This document shows positions 42,724 to 54,149 of a stretch of DNA of 64,000 bases, in pieces. A program made the position numbers and the translations under genes. Below the pieces are notes generated by a model. That model had not been told where the DNA came from, searched no databases, and saw only the letters and a program-made list of their open reading frames with translations. Each line of letters begins with the position of its first letter. Positions within the stretch are counted from its first letter, which is position 1. The DNA is from Haliotis asinina (Eukaryota > Mollusca > Gastropoda > Lepetellida > Haliotidae): assembly GCF_037392515.1 (NCBI RefSeq), contig NC_090295.1, positions 20,848,001 through 20,912,000 on the forward strand, in the 5' to 3' direction.

Positions 42724-42760
42724 TTTGATAACGATGTAAGAATCTACATCGAAACGTCAC
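42724..42760 (+). ncRNA. Weak hammerhead-like motif
   Basis: A 7-bp hairpin (CGATGTA / TACATCG with loop AGAATC, 42732-42751) sits between TTGATAA and AAACG, in the layout of hammerhead stem II with flanking core strings. Two core positions deviate from CTGATGA. Regarded as a possible decayed copy only. Confidence 0.2.
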
Positions 42761-42950
42761 TCAACGTAATAAACTAAAAGTTGTAATCCATAAAGTTGTA
42801 TGTAACAATAAATGCCCCAGTGCGAGCACTTTCTTACCTGATGGGTGTTCCGGTGGACATAACTGCATCCCTTGTCTCAAAACAACAACAACAGCAGCAC
42901 GTAAAACCGTGAGGTATCCGCATTTTCCGTTTGATTTCAAGTCACTCTGA

Positions 42951-42995
42951 TCCGTGAAGGTCCGGGTTAGGAATGTCTTCAGCCTCCTATTTCGT
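42951..42995 (+). mobile_element. SINE family B, head fragment
   Basis: GATCCGTGAAGGTCCGGGTT then AGGAATGTCTTCAGC matches the first 40 bp of family B. Confidence 0.55.
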
Positions 42996-44190
42996 GACCA
43001 ACTCGTGTTATTCAAGGACAAGCCAAATAGCGAATCTGGAAGGATTTCATCTCGGCGCAAGAACATCAAAACAAATTTGTTCCACCCGTAACTCCCAGAT
43101 GCCTAAGAATAGATGTATTTTTTTATGCAAAGCCTAACCGTAAACCCTAACCCCCTCGAAATAATTCTTATATATAGAATACAGTTCAAGTCGGGGTTAC
43201 TGTCTTTGTCCTTAAACAAGAACAACTCTGTTCGTGTTTGATTCCAGAGGTACTAATACCACCGATACACTCTATATTGTTTGACCCTTGCTGCTTTTGT
43301 TTTATCGATAGATTCTAAAGAATTCAACTAATTTGATATAACTAAACGACGGAGTAAAACATACTCTATCGTTATGTAAATGTATCACCAGCTGCCACAT
43401 TTTATGCCCAAATGCATAAAAATTATGCATTAGTGTATATATTTCTAAATATGATTTAAGAATCACAAATGGGACCTTTTTAGGAAAATGTGCAAATAAA
43501 ATTAACTGTTTTTCAGTTACATTCATTGAAAAAGCAGATGCTCAAAAAGATATTTAAAATATTTCTCAAATGAACATTCATGTAAACTTGTTGGCAACCC
43601 CGATGGAATTTTAAAATGAATACACTGAAAAAATAATTATTATTGAGCCCCCGAAGTCAGACTAAACTACCCACAGACATGTGCAATATAAGCTCAATGT
43701 TAAAAATTAGTTATATATCCATATGATATTATTGTTGTCAGACTCACTTTATCACTATAGCTCCTAAAAATCTAGTAGAGCGTACGTACAATCTTAACTA
43801 GATCGCCAGAGTACACCCAGTGGGACCCATGAGTGCTGACATGTTGACAAACGCACGTGTGTGTATTTGCATCCATCATCATCGATCTCGTCATTCTTAT
43901 TACAAAAATTTAGATTACTCAGGGCACTTCTGTTAGCTATTTACGCTCATCTTACTTCCAATGTGACGAAATATACTTTTTATGTTTTGGCGTTTTTTCT
44001 TAACAGTGACGTAAAGAATTTAAGTACTAGGGATTATTTTTATCACAGGACCGCAATCATTACGCACGTTCTGGCTGTTTTTTCGTTTTATTTGCACATT
44101 GCATTTGACAAGATTTTGGAAGTTACGGAAAGGGGCGAGTGGTGACGAGTGGTGACGAAGGTAGCAATCCCCGTCTCTCGTGAAAGGTGA
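42996..44190. other. Intergenic, no feature recognised
   Basis: Very AT-rich with short frames. The frames at 43302-43526 (minus) and 43861-44145 (plus) show no family features. Confidence 0.4.
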
Positions 44191-44194
44191 CTAA

Positions 44195-44345
44195 AGGTGA
44201 AAGGCGGTCAGGCTGGCGAGGCTGACAGGTGTACTCGGATCCCAGTCCTCATGATGTTGATCACTGGATTGTCAGGTCTCGATGTAATTTACAGACAGCT
44301 GCCGTAAAGCAGGAATATTGCTGAGGGCGGCATTAAACAAAATAG
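44195..44345 (+). mobile_element. SINE family B, internally deleted
   Basis: GGCGGTCAGGCTGGCGAGGC, then GTTGATCACTGGATTGTCAG and AATATTGCTGAGGGCGGCAT. Confidence 0.8.
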
Positions 44346-44564
44346 TGAAAGATCTTCATTCTGTTGTGGGACTGTGTGTGATTTTATGAACACCTCATGT
44401 TGTGTCAAATGTGTTTTTGTGGGTCGGCGAGTTTGTGCCTAAAGAATCACGTTTTCGCCCCATGGACTTCTGAAGACCAGTTCCAATCCTGATCTTCATT
44501 GATTAGTTGAAGGAGAAGTTGTGGTAGTCGGTTTTCGAATATTTGCTATGTTTAAGAGATGTGG

Positions 44565-44825
44565 CGCTATAGTAGTAGTATTAGTAGCAGCAGCAACAGC
44601 AGCAGTAGTAGTAATAGTAGCAGCAGTAGTAGTAGCAGACGTAATAGTAGTAGTAGTAGCAGTAGTAGCAACAACAGCAGCAGTAGCAGTAGTAGTAGCA
44701 GCAGTAGCAGCAGTAGTAGCAGTAGCAGTAGTAGTAGCAGCAGCAGCAGCAGTAGTAGTAGCAGCAGCAGCAGTAATAGTAGTAGTAGTGGTGGCGGTGC
44801 TAGTAACAGCAGCAGATGCAATAAA
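44565..44825. repeat. AGC/AGT trinucleotide microsatellite
   Basis: Mixed GTA, GCA and AAT triplets over about 260 bp. Frames give poly-S, poly-L or Ala-Val strings and are not genes. Confidence 0.95.
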
Positions 44826-45584
44826 AGCAATAGTGGCGAAACCGTACTGATTCAAGGGAGACTACCCTTCCAGCGCTCTCTCTCTCGGGTCTGGACCATA
44901 CAGTCATGTCATTGCCACCATGCGATACATTCGATACATTCCACAGAGGTTACGCTGTTCATCGAGAAATCCCCTTGCGGCAAAAAATCGCGACAGGAAT
45001 TATCTCCCTTGCTACTGTCCAATCAGAACACTCGTTAAATAGACTTAGCTCCAATATGGCGCCCCCCATGGAGTTGGTTCATCAACGTGAGAAGGAAAGA
45101 TTCGGCATTTCATGTTAATTTGAAAATCAGAAACTGGCAATAGAGAGTGCAGGGATCAATCACCATGATGTGTTTGTAGAAACAAAAACTGGTAGTGGCA
45201 AGTTTTCCCGATGCATTCGGAAATTACCGAGATCTTGCAAATTACCACTCTTGAAACAACGTCTCTGATTGCACAACTAAATCTGAACGTCTCCAGTCGC
45301 GAGTCTTGAACACTCGCACCATGAAAGGGCCGTATTAGAACAGAGGTTACGTAGGAAGATATGACACGAGTAACCTCTGTGGGAAGAGAATGCATGCGAT
45401 ACGATGTGAGAGCATGTGCTTATGAATGACCAAGAAATAACGATGGCACCAGATGTTAGCAATGGTAACAAGACATAATATACCCAGCATTTATTTTCTA
45501 GACAAAGAATCTTCCAGTGTCAAGGCTCTAAGACTAGCTACCCAACAACAAAGAAGGGTCCGTGTTCTTTGTCTTGGGACAACC
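44826..45584. other. Intergenic, with a short inverted pair
   Basis: ACAGAGGTTACG occurs at about 44944 and again near 45339, and the latter forms an inverted pair with GAGTAACCTCTGTGG near 45367. No gene is evident. Confidence 0.35.
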
Positions 45585-45586
45585 CG

Positions 45587-45772
45587 TGAAGATCCGGGTT
45601 AGAACTGGTCTACAGCAGCCCAAGCTTGTCGTAAGATGCGACTAAAGGGAACAGGTGGTAAAGTTCACTGATTTGGTGGACACATGTCATCTTATCACAA
45701 ATGCGTAGATCGATGCTCATGCTGTTGGTCACTGGATTGTGTGGCGTTACACTAGACTCACTAACTCACTCT
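45587..45772 (+). mobile_element. SINE family B, internally deleted near the tail
   Basis: Head CCGTGAAGATCCGGGTTAGA, then AGATCGATGCTCATGCTGTT and CACTGGATTGTGTGGCGTTA. About 60 bp before the tail are missing. Confidence 0.85.
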
Positions 45773-45914
45773 TTTTGGACGAGACATGTTACAATATGTA
45801 TAAATTACACAACGAAATTACTATGCAAAGGTAGAATTGGTTGTTAGTTTGTTTCACCTCGTCCAGTTTCATTATCCGCTTGAGACACTTTCCCTTTATT
45901 TCATTATTTAATTG

Positions 45915-46648
45915 AAAACAATATCTGTACCCTCGTTTCCCTGCATTTACCTAATCATGGAAAACAATATCTGTACCCTCGTTTCCCTGTATTTACCTAA
46001 TCATGGAAAACAATATCTGTACCCTCGTTTCCCTGTATTTACCTAATCATGGAAAACAATATCTGTACCCTCGTTTCCCTGTATTTACCTAATCATGGAA
46101 AACAATATCTGTACCCTCGTTTCCCTGTATTTACCTAATCATGGAAAACAATATCTGTACCCTCGTTTCCCTGTATTTACCTAATCATGGAAAACAATAT
46201 CTGTACCGTCGTCTCCCTGTATTTACCTAATCATGGAAAACAATATCTGTACCGTCGTCTCCCTTTATTGACCTAATCATGGAAAACAATATTTGTACCG
46301 TCGTCTCCCTTTATTGACCTAATCATGGAAAACAATATCTGTACCGTCGTTTCCCTTTATTGACCTAATCATGGAAAACAATATCTGTACCGTCGTCTCC
46401 CTTTATTGACCTAACCATGGAAAACAATATCTGTACCCTCGTTTCCCTTTATTTACCTAATCATGGAAAACAATATCTGTACCCTCGTTTCCCTTTATTT
46501 ATATAATCATGGAAAACCCTTTTATTTACCTAATCATGGAAAACAATATCTGTACCGTCGTCTCCCTTTATTGACCTAATCATGGAAAACAATATCTGTA
46601 CCGTCGTCTCCCTTTATTTACCTAATCATGGAAAACAATATTTGTAAT
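45915..46648. repeat. 46-bp minisatellite, about 16 copies
   Basis: The unit begins AAAACAATATCTGTACCCTC, continues GTTTCCCTGTATTTACC and ends TAATCATGG. Early copies read CCCTCGTTTCC and later ones CCGTCGTCTCC or mixtures, so variants are grouped. One short copy of 28 bp lies near 46510-46537. There are no spacers between units. Confidence 0.97.
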
Positions 46649-46990
46649 TCGTGGTGCATATAAGGGATGTAATTTTTATATTTATAGATGTTAAGGTCAC
46701 AAAGTCTGACATGAATTGTTAGCTGTATTTTGTTAAAGTATTACCCCGAACAAATAAGTTGGCAGGTTACCTTTCACGATGTAAATGCCTATAAAATCTC
46801 GATATGCTTCGACACTGATTCACAAACGGGAGGCCACCCCACAACACCGAACCTACTGAAAGAACATGTCACATTTAGGAACAGTATAAGCAGTATGTGC
46901 CCTAACCTGTAGTCTCATATTCAATAGCACCTCATTAAAAAAAACAAAAAAAAAAACAACCTAGATATTGCATACCAAACATGTTCACGT
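46649..46990. other. Intergenic, no feature recognised
   Basis: An A-rich stretch lies at about 46936-46962. No gene. Confidence 0.4.
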
Positions 46991-46994
46991 ATCT

Positions 46995-47072
46995 GAATAG
47001 CACAGATCGATTCTCATGCTATTGATCACTTGATTGATCCAGTTTCAGTTATTTACAGAACGCCACCATAAA
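46995..47072 (+). mobile_element. SINE family B fragment
   Basis: CAGATCGATTCTCATGCTAT and TTATTTACAGAACGCCACCA. Only the middle of the element remains. Confidence 0.65.
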
Positions 47073-47306
47073 GTCATTCTCTTACCACAGAGGTTACTCC
47101 TGTCATATCTTCCTACGTAAAGTTGGACTACTGATGAGCAACAAACGTACAAACAGATATTGCATATCGCCCTTGACCTTCAATTTTGTTATCTGCGCTC
47201 GAACATGCAACATTCTGCCGTGTGGCCATAATTCAAATGTTCAAAGTAAACCTTGACAATTTGAAAATCAACAATGTCTAGTGCAAAAAAATGGGAATGA
47301 TAAATG

Positions 47307-47467
47307 GACGGTGGGGTGGCCTAATGGTTAAAGCGTTTGCTCTTACGTCGAAAACCCGGGTTCTATTCCCCATGTGGATCAGTGCGTGACGCCTATTTCA
47401 GAGGTCTTCAGTCGTGGTGTTGCGAGAATATTGCTAAAAGCGACGTAAAACTAAATTCACTCTCTCA
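47307..47467 (+). mobile_element. SINE family A, full length
   Basis: Head GGTGGGGTGGCCTAATGGTT with an A-box-like TGGCCTAATGG and B-box GGTTCTATTCC. Tail ATTGCTAAAAGCGACGTAAA. Confidence 0.9.
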
Positions 47468-47531
47468 TTTACATCCAAGAATAAATATCTTTCCACCGTC
47501 CTTCCTTTACGCTGTCCTTTCCTCTCTTTCC

Positions 47532-47738
47532 CGTGAAGATCCGGGTTAGACTCGATCTTCCGTGACTCATGCGACCTATAAGATCGGCTAGTCAGGCCCG
47601 CTAACTTATTTAACACATGCCATCGTATCCCAGTTGTGTATATCGATCTTCATGCTGCTGACCACTGGATTGTCATGTCCAGATCCGGTTATTGGAACGT
47701 CGCAGAGTGCGGCGTAAAACTAAATTCATTCACTCTTT
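47532..47738 (+). mobile_element. SINE family B, slightly deleted
   Basis: CCGTGAAGATCCGGGTTAGA, then GGCTAGTCAGGCCCGCTAAC and CACTGGATTGTCATGTCCAG; the tail has lost GCCGCCATATAGC. Confidence 0.85.
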
Positions 47739-47917
47739 TCGTATCCGATAATGCACTTGACGTTTTAGTGAATATGTTTATGGGTAGCTTCTGCCCATAT
47801 CGGCTCGAACATATGTCACAGTCTCTCTCTGTGTGTCCATGTCATGTTGAACTTTTCAGGCTTTACATAACAGTGTTGTCATAAGTTTTTAATCATAGCC
47901 GTAATTATCTCCGAGAC

Positions 47918-48022
47918 AGTGGGGAGTCTAGTAATAGCAGCGTCCTTTCATGACATGGGTACAGTATGTGAAGCCCATTCTGTTGTATCCTGCTGTGGAA
48001 TATTGCTAAAAGCACAGAAATA
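47918..48022 (+). mobile_element. SINE family A, diverged
   Basis: AGTGGGGAGTCTAGTAATAG at the head, then GACATGGGTACAGTATGTGA and TATTGCTAAAAGCACAG. The B-box region is deleted. Confidence 0.7.
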
Positions 48023-48342
48023 ATCATCGAAGTAATTATCTATATTGCTGGAAAAGGTTGGAATATTTCATTTTACAGTGACATTGCTTGAAAAGAAAGT
48101 TGTGTCGTGTAGGGATAAAATTCGAAATCTACAGGGAAACATGTCGATGTGCAGTTCTTCATTTCTGCGATACAAACAACAACAAAGGGTGTTCTAATGT
48201 TGTTCTTAACTCACACGTGGTATGATATGTATGTCTGTCACCTCAGAACCTCCCACGAGCAATAGTCTTGCTGGAAGTTAAAACACGGCAGAGCATTGCG
48301 ACATCAGCTCTTGAGATTTTCAGATTTCAGTTTTGAGTAAGG

Positions 48343-48508
48343 ATGGTGATAGTCTAATGGTCTGGTGGTTAAAGCGTTCGCTCATCAAACAGAAAGCGTT
48401 CGATTCCACACATGGGCACGATGTGTGAAGTCCATTCCTGGTATCCTACACCGTGCTATTGCAAGAATATTGGTTAAAGCGGCGTAAAACTACACTCACT
48501 CACTCTTT
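48343..48508 (+). mobile_element. SINE family A, full length
   Basis: GGTGGTTAAAGCGTTCGCTC, a decayed B-box GCGTTCGATTCC, GGCACGATGTGTGAAGTCC and TTAAAGCGGCGTAAAACTAC. A short internal duplication lies in the head (TAATGGTCTGGTGG). Confidence 0.88.
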
Positions 48509-49284
48509 ACGTTTCACAGCCAGTAATTATAGTCACGATATCGACAGGCAAGTAACGATGACGTCTGACGTCGAGTTGGTCGCACAAGAAAACTGGTTAA
48601 ATGGTAGCGTTGTGGCGATTCATCGATATACATAGATGAATAGATCCATGGGCCACCGATACAGTGAATCGACACAAATTTTCGTATATCCTGATACGAT
48701 GCTTCAGTTGGGCCACATGACATCGATGAGTAACTTTGACTATTGCTGAATCGCGATAACTATCAACAGGAAAGACTTACTTCGTTTGATGATTATAAAA
48801 TATATGCTTCCCTTCACAAGTAAACGTCTTCTCGGAAATTGTTGCGTTCTTGCGTTCTTGCGTTCATGCAACAAGAAGTGTGTGAGACATAACGCTCGGA
48901 TGTTATTACCATTCACGAAGTCCGCGTGTGAACTAAATTATCTCTTTTCCGAATGAACATTGTAAAATTCTGGTGAAATTTGACGAAATTCTTTACAATG
49001 TTTGTGTTTTGATCACCACCCTAATATCGGGACTCGTATTGCATCGCAGCTTCAGTGCACAATACAACACAATATCGTCGTGACTGACATTTTAGTATGG
49101 TGATCTATCGCATCACACCAGTATTGGTAAATGTGTTAGAGTGAATTAACCGACATCCACGCGTTGACGCCCAGCTATTGACGTAACGTCATATTACTGC
49201 ATGACGTCTTTGGTGTCATGAGCGACAGCGCTGCACCAGTCGTCGCTGTGTACAAGGTTTACTTTGGACTTCCTTGGTAGACGA
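48509..49284. other. Intergenic, no feature recognised
   Basis: The triplicate TTGCGTTCTTGCGTTCTTGCG lies at about 48842, in 9-10 bp steps. Nothing coding. Confidence 0.4.
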
Positions 49285-49625
49285 TCAGTGAAGATCCGGG
49301 TTTGAATTGATCCTCTGAATTTAGAATTGGTCTTCTGAACTTAGAATTGGTTCTCTGAATTTAGAATTGGTCCTCTGAACTTAGAATTGGTCCTCTGAAT
49401 TTAGAATTGGTCCTCTGAATTTAGAATTGGTCCTCTGCAACCCATGGTTGTTGTAAGTGGCGTCTGACGAGGTCGGGTGGTCAGATTCGCTGAATTAGTT
49501 GACACATGTCATCGTTTGCCAGTTGCGATGCTCATGCTGCTGATCATTGGATTGTCTGCTCCAGGCTCGATTATTTACAGATTGCTACCATCTAGCTGGA
49601 ATATTGCTGAGTGCGTCGTAAAACA
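49285..49625 (+). mobile_element. SINE family B with an internal 20-bp minisatellite
   Basis: Begins CAGTGAAGATCCGGGTTTGA and ends GCTGAGTGCGTCGTAAAAC. At 49309-49438 the short segment TCCTCTGAATTTAGAATTGG is repeated about 6.5 times. The repeat unit corresponds to the normal family text TTAGAATTGGTCTTC, so the array grew inside the element. Confidence 0.88.
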
Positions 49626-49639
49626 ACAACCAAACCAAC

Positions 49640-49850
49640 CAACCTCCTTGACAGACTAAACTGGGCGTGCCGTACACAATGCCGTTGACGTTAGATAGAG
49701 CGATCGTTCGTGGGGTGGATCTGTTACGGTGTGGGTTGGCATCACTGCCACTGGCAGAAAACTTTTGCACGTTATTCACGGACGTGTCGTCACTGGGCAG
49801 TGTTAACGTGACATCATCGACAATCACTTACTAAAATGAGTTGTCATCTG
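49640..49850 (+). pseudogene. Tc1-like transposase fragment
   Basis: The plus frame from about 49728 reads GSVTVWVGITATGRKLLHVI then HGRVVTGQC, a stop, and RDIIDNHLL. This is the glycine-rich block of Tc1 transposases (compare GGSIMVWGGIS of the intact enzyme at 9212). The catalytic blocks are absent. Confidence 0.65.
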
Positions 49851-50103
49851 ACGGTTAACGACCAATGCAAATCTTACTCTTATGTCCTGTTATACTATTT
49901 GTGTCAATGAAGTTATATGATATGAATGTTTGTAACATTTATAAAAATATCCCCTAGGTTTTTGAAATTACACAAGACGTAGTATCATCACGCATCCGAT
50001 CACATAACTTTCAGCTATTTCGTCCCAGTGGACTCTATTTCACACAAAAATGGAGATAGTTCACCCTCCGACATTGACTCTTTGTATTGTTTTCATTTTG
50101 TCG

Positions 50104-50258
50104 ATGGGCAGGGAGTTAACGTTGTTAATGAAGCATATCGTAGACCCGGGTTCGATTCCCTTGGGGGTAAAATGACCCTAGCCCACTCCTGGTGTTCCCC
50201 CACAGTGACATTGGTTGAATAATGCAAAAAGCGCTGTGAAAGTAAACTCACACGCGTT
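50104..50258 (+). mobile_element. SINE family A, full length
   Basis: B-box region CCCGGGTTCGATTCCC is well preserved. Tail TAATGCAAAAAGCGCTGTGA is diverged. The A-box region is weak. Confidence 0.85.
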
Positions 50259-50437
50259 TTGTATGTATCTATATAAGAACATGCATGAGAAAAATGATAT
50301 TCACGTCAGTACACGGTGGATGATCCTCGTAGAACTGGTCCAGTAGAGACACAATTTAATGCCATTCGGTGGTGGGGTCGAATGTACAGAAGAAAAGCCG
50401 AGTAGTTCACCCTTCTCATAATTCATGTCTAGATTTG

Positions 50438-50582
50438 TTGGTTTCTGAACGCCGCACCACTCCAGCTACATGAAGGCGGCCTGTAAATAATCGAGTCTAA
50501 ACCAGACAACAACAGCATCGATTTACTCAATGGCACAATGACGTGTGTCAACCACGCCAGCGAGCTTGACCACCTGATAGTC
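50438..50582 (-). mobile_element. SINE family B, minus, partial
   Basis: AACGCCGCACCACTCCAGCT, then GTAAATAATCGAGTCTAAAC and GACGTGTGTCAACCACGCCA. It lacks about 15 bp in the middle and its head end. Confidence 0.85.
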
Positions 50583-50669
50583 TTGCCAAAGCATTGGATC
50601 TCACTAACACGAATTTTCGTTTATTTCATCTCTTGGAGCAATTTTCCAGGAAATTAGGTTACATACGCA

Positions 50670-50790
50670 CGATGATTTCTTGGCTGAGTGAGTTAGATGG
50701 CTGAGTTTGTGCTCTGGCGACTAGATGCCTGACTCTGAAGGTGTGAGTTCAAATCGAATGGTACTCAAGCCAACGATCAAAGTACTACAA
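50670..50790 (+). repeat. tRNA-like segment, possible third SINE type
   Basis: GGCTGAGTTTGTGCTCTGGC and GGTGTGAGTTCAAATCGAAT resemble A-box and B-box blocks about 50 bp apart. No body shared with families A or B, and no closed cloverleaf. Confidence 0.3.
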
Positions 50791-51409
50791 TCTATACTTT
50801 CAATGCAAAAGTGCAATCGCAAACTGTAGCATTTGTTACAACCTATGAATAGTTCATCACTTTCTGTTGAGCAGTTCTCATATCTTTAGAACACCCATAA
50901 ACACTCACGCCACCCGGATAAGAAATTTGTATGGAAGTAGATTAGTGCCACAATTTTACGTATGCCATTACCATATGTGAGGATAATACTTCTGTGTAGC
51001 AGATTCGTGATGAATAAGTTGTGGCACAGATACGCTTCCATAGAACAAGTACATAGGATCTGCCAAGCCTTTCATTCTTTTATGAGCTATCACTGAAGCT
51101 TGTCACAGTGGCACAATGGCTCGCATATCACTGTTAAAAAACCAGCCAAACTTAAAAAGTGAAAAAAATTAACGGCTGAATGCATCAATGTAAGCGCATT
51201 TAACAGCCATTTGTGTGTGAATTCGAATTTGATGTCAGATCTTTTTGGAAGCTAATTTGTATGCTTACTACGCACCATATCTTGAGAAAGACATAATCCA
51301 AAAATGCCAGCTTGCATCTCTCCTGCATAACCTCACGTCACCAGAAACTGCTCTACTTGTTGACCTACCTGAAGCACGGCGTCCTTATGTCACATCAAGT
51401 TATGTGTAT
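50791..51409. other. Intergenic, no feature recognised
   Basis: The frame at 51245-51625 begins with plausible residues but passes into the CCTG microsatellite; it is not supported as a gene. Confidence 0.4.
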
Positions 51410-51512
51410 GTTGTGTTGTGTATGTGTGTGTGTGTATACATCTGTGCATGGATGTTCGCCTGCCTGCCCGCCCGCCCGCCCGCCCGCCCGCGATCGAGGG
51501 TGTGTGCGTGTG

Positions 51513-51576
<64 letters not shown>

Positions 51577-51602
51577 CGATCGAGGGTGTGTGCCTGTGCA
51601 GG
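51410..51602. repeat. CCCG/CCTG tetranucleotide microsatellite
   Basis: TGTG repeats lead into about six CCCG units, then GCGATCGAGGGTGTGTGC, then about 15 CCTG units and a second GCGATCGAGGGTGTGTGC. The duplicated GATCGAGGG spacer shows that a larger block was copied. Cys-Leu-Pro-Ala frames over it are not genes. Confidence 0.95.
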
Positions 51603-51734
51603 TAGACGCTGTGAGATATACATGATGTTCTATGAAAATTCTAATAACTCGAGAACGCAGACGAGCCACACAGAACACGATCACACGTTTACGAGTACTT
51701 GATGTCTGCACGTATGAATTTCACATATCTGGTA

Positions 51735-52190
51735 CTGAAGTACACGCATCTTGCCCATACCTGCACATATGTTACCTGAAGTGCACGCATCTTGCCCATA
51801 CCTGCACATATGTTACCTGAAGTGCACACATCTTGCCCATACCTGCACATGTTACCTGAAGTGCACACATCTTTCCCATACCTGCACATATGTTACCTGA
51901 AGTGCACGCATCTTGCCCATACCTGAACGTGTTACCTGAAGTACACCCATCTTGCCTGTAGTACACACGTTACCTGTAATACACACATGCTACCTAAGTA
52001 CAAACATCTTTCCATACCTCTACACGTTACCTGAACTACACACATATTACCTGAAGTACATATGCTACCTGAACTACACACATATTACCTAAAGTACACA
52101 TGCTACCTGAACTACACACATATTACCTAAAGTACACATGCTACCTGAACTACACACATATTACCTGAAGTACACACATGGTCTAAGAAA
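51735..52190. repeat. Tandem repeats with TTACCTGAAGT
   Basis: About five copies of a 35-41 bp unit (TTGCCCATACCTGCACATAT, then GTTACCTGAAGTGCACGCATC) pass into a shorter unit (ACACACATATTACCTGAAGT, then ACACATGCTACCTGAACT) repeated three to four times. Confidence 0.9.
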
Positions 52191-52232
52191 CCTGAATGGT
52201 AAACCACACCCTTGTAACAGTATTAGTGTAGG

Positions 52233-52490
52233 TGAGTGTTTGTCACACTTCAGCAAGCTATTTTCTAACGACACACTGATTAGTAACCAATGAGTGGTTG
52301 TCACACTTCAGCAAGCTATTTTCTAACGACACACTGATTAGTAACCAATGAGTGGTTGTCACACTTCAGCAAGCTATTTTCTAACGACACACTGATTAGT
52401 AACCAATGAGTGGTTGTCACACTTCAGCAAGCTATTTTCTAACGACACACTGATTAGTAACCAGTGAGTGGATGTTACACTCCGGCAAGC
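52233..52490. repeat. 58-bp minisatellite, about 4.4 copies
   Basis: Unit GAGTGGTTGTCACACTTCAG, CAAGCTATTTTCTAACGACA, CACTGATTAGTAACCAAT. The last partial copy leads directly into the LINE relic, so the array appears to have grown at its edge. Confidence 0.95.
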
Positions 52491-53660
52491 TATTTTCTTC
52501 CTTCTTTGTTAATGAATTAGCCAGACAAATTCATGAAAACTGCAGATATGGAATACATCTACACCCCGACACCACTGAGATTTTCCTACTACTTTTTGCA
52601 CATGATGTTACAATGTTTTCCACCACAATAAACGGACTCTTGCAGCAAATTTGGGAACTTGGAAAATATTGTGAAGATACAAAGCTGAGTGTACATATGG
52701 ACAAATCTAAAGTCATTGCTTTTAAAAATGGACGTAAATTAGCGAAAAATGACAAGTGGTTTTACAACGGCGGACATAAGTTAGAAACTTCATTTTTCTA
52801 AAAATATCTAGGCGTGTGTGTTTACGGATAGCCTCACTTGGAACTTACATACCAAGGAGGTGTCAAACCAGGCTACGGAAATACTGATAGAAATGGTCAA
52901 GAACCTTTCCGTAATTTTAGACATATCTTGTAATGCCTTTGTCAAGATATCTGACGCAATAATAAGTCCAGTACTTCTGTATAGTTCAGAGACATGGGGA
53001 CTTACAACATATGATGCAATTGAAAAGGTATACCAATTTGCGTGTAAAATAAAACACCTTAGAAAGGTACACAAGTGTTGGGAGTATATGGGGAAACAGG
53101 GAGATATCTCATGTACATAAATGATTTTTTAAATGTCATTAAATACTGGTTAATACTCATCCATATACCCCATTACAGGGTATGATGGTAAATGGTATGA
53201 AATGATGTCAGTATATGATAAAAATGGTAAACGAACCTGGGCCACTGACTTTATGGAGGTAATTTGTAATACACGTATTAACTATAGTTGGTTTGACCAA
53301 CATGTAAAGTGTACTTCAAAAGAAAGACATTTTTCTGCAAAACTGGCTTCGAGCTCTAAGTTTGCCATGTAAAAGTTTTTATTTCAAACAACTAACATCC
53401 ACCATTACAACTGAAGCTTACTTTCAGGCTATAAATGTAAAGAAAATTAGGATACAGCTGAAAGGCTAACACGTTCATCCTATGGTCTCTTTGTGGAAAC
53501 AGGAAGGTACACAAATATCTCTAGAGAAAATATAGATACTGTAGATTTTGTAATATGAATACCGCAGAAGACGAATATAATCTACCTCTCATATGTCCAT
53601 TTTATTCAACAAATGAAAAATATATGTCTATGTATTATATCAAACACCCCAAAACTGTGG
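52475..53660 (+). pseudogene. LINE reverse transcriptase relic, 3' half
   Basis: The first frame reads FVNELARQIHENCRYGIHLH, then EIFLLLFAHDVTMFSTTING (catalytic FADD altered to FAHD) and KLSVHMDKSKVIAFKNGRKL. After a stop come KYLGVCV and, with shifts, a segment VLLYSSETWGL near 52970. The end at about 53560 shows a cysteine motif (CNMNTAEDEYNLPLICPFY), as in the LINE near 11880. The last part (from 53288) is included in the large duplication. Confidence 0.8.
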
Positions 53661-54149
53661 CATTCTTGAATCTGCTGCTGTTGTCTTGTGTGCGTTTCTA
53701 CCTCTAGATGAACTCGTTGTCCCCTTTTGCAACCTCTGTATTAGTCGTGCTTCCCCGCCCCCGAAGTGCAAACAAGCGTGTTCATCATATGTCCCTTTGA
53801 GACATAGCTGGAGGACATAAAACACCTCAATGAAGCAGTGCACGGTTGGACTCATAGACATCGGGTACTCGCTGGATATTCCGGGTATAGACGATCTTTC
53901 ATACCCGTCACCCCACATATCACTCGCAGTGCCCCACCCCTCGACCCCCCAAGGCCATACACCACACACTACACACCACAATCCACACGCCACACACTTT
54001 GGAAGATTCCTACTTATTAAGACATCTATATTGCTTAGACATATCAGCTATCCTTGACGAAGTGTGAGCGAATTTAGATATCCCAGCAATATCTACTAGA
54101 TGATGATGATGACGACGACGATGATATTTTCCAAATGTGGTAGAGGAAT

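Noticed and set aside
45915..46648. CRISPR array
   Set aside because: The 46-bp units follow each other without spacers, and the surroundings are eukaryotic.
51245..51711. Cys-Leu-Pro-Ala and Arg-Gln-Ala-Gly repeat proteins
   Set aside because: They are translations of the CCTG and CCCG microsatellite in several frames.
53640..54057. Frames conserved between the duplication copies (53830-54057 and 59377-59736; minus 53640-53993 and 59331-59672)
   Set aside because: They are conserved only because the DNA was duplicated; they overlap on opposite strands and show no domain.
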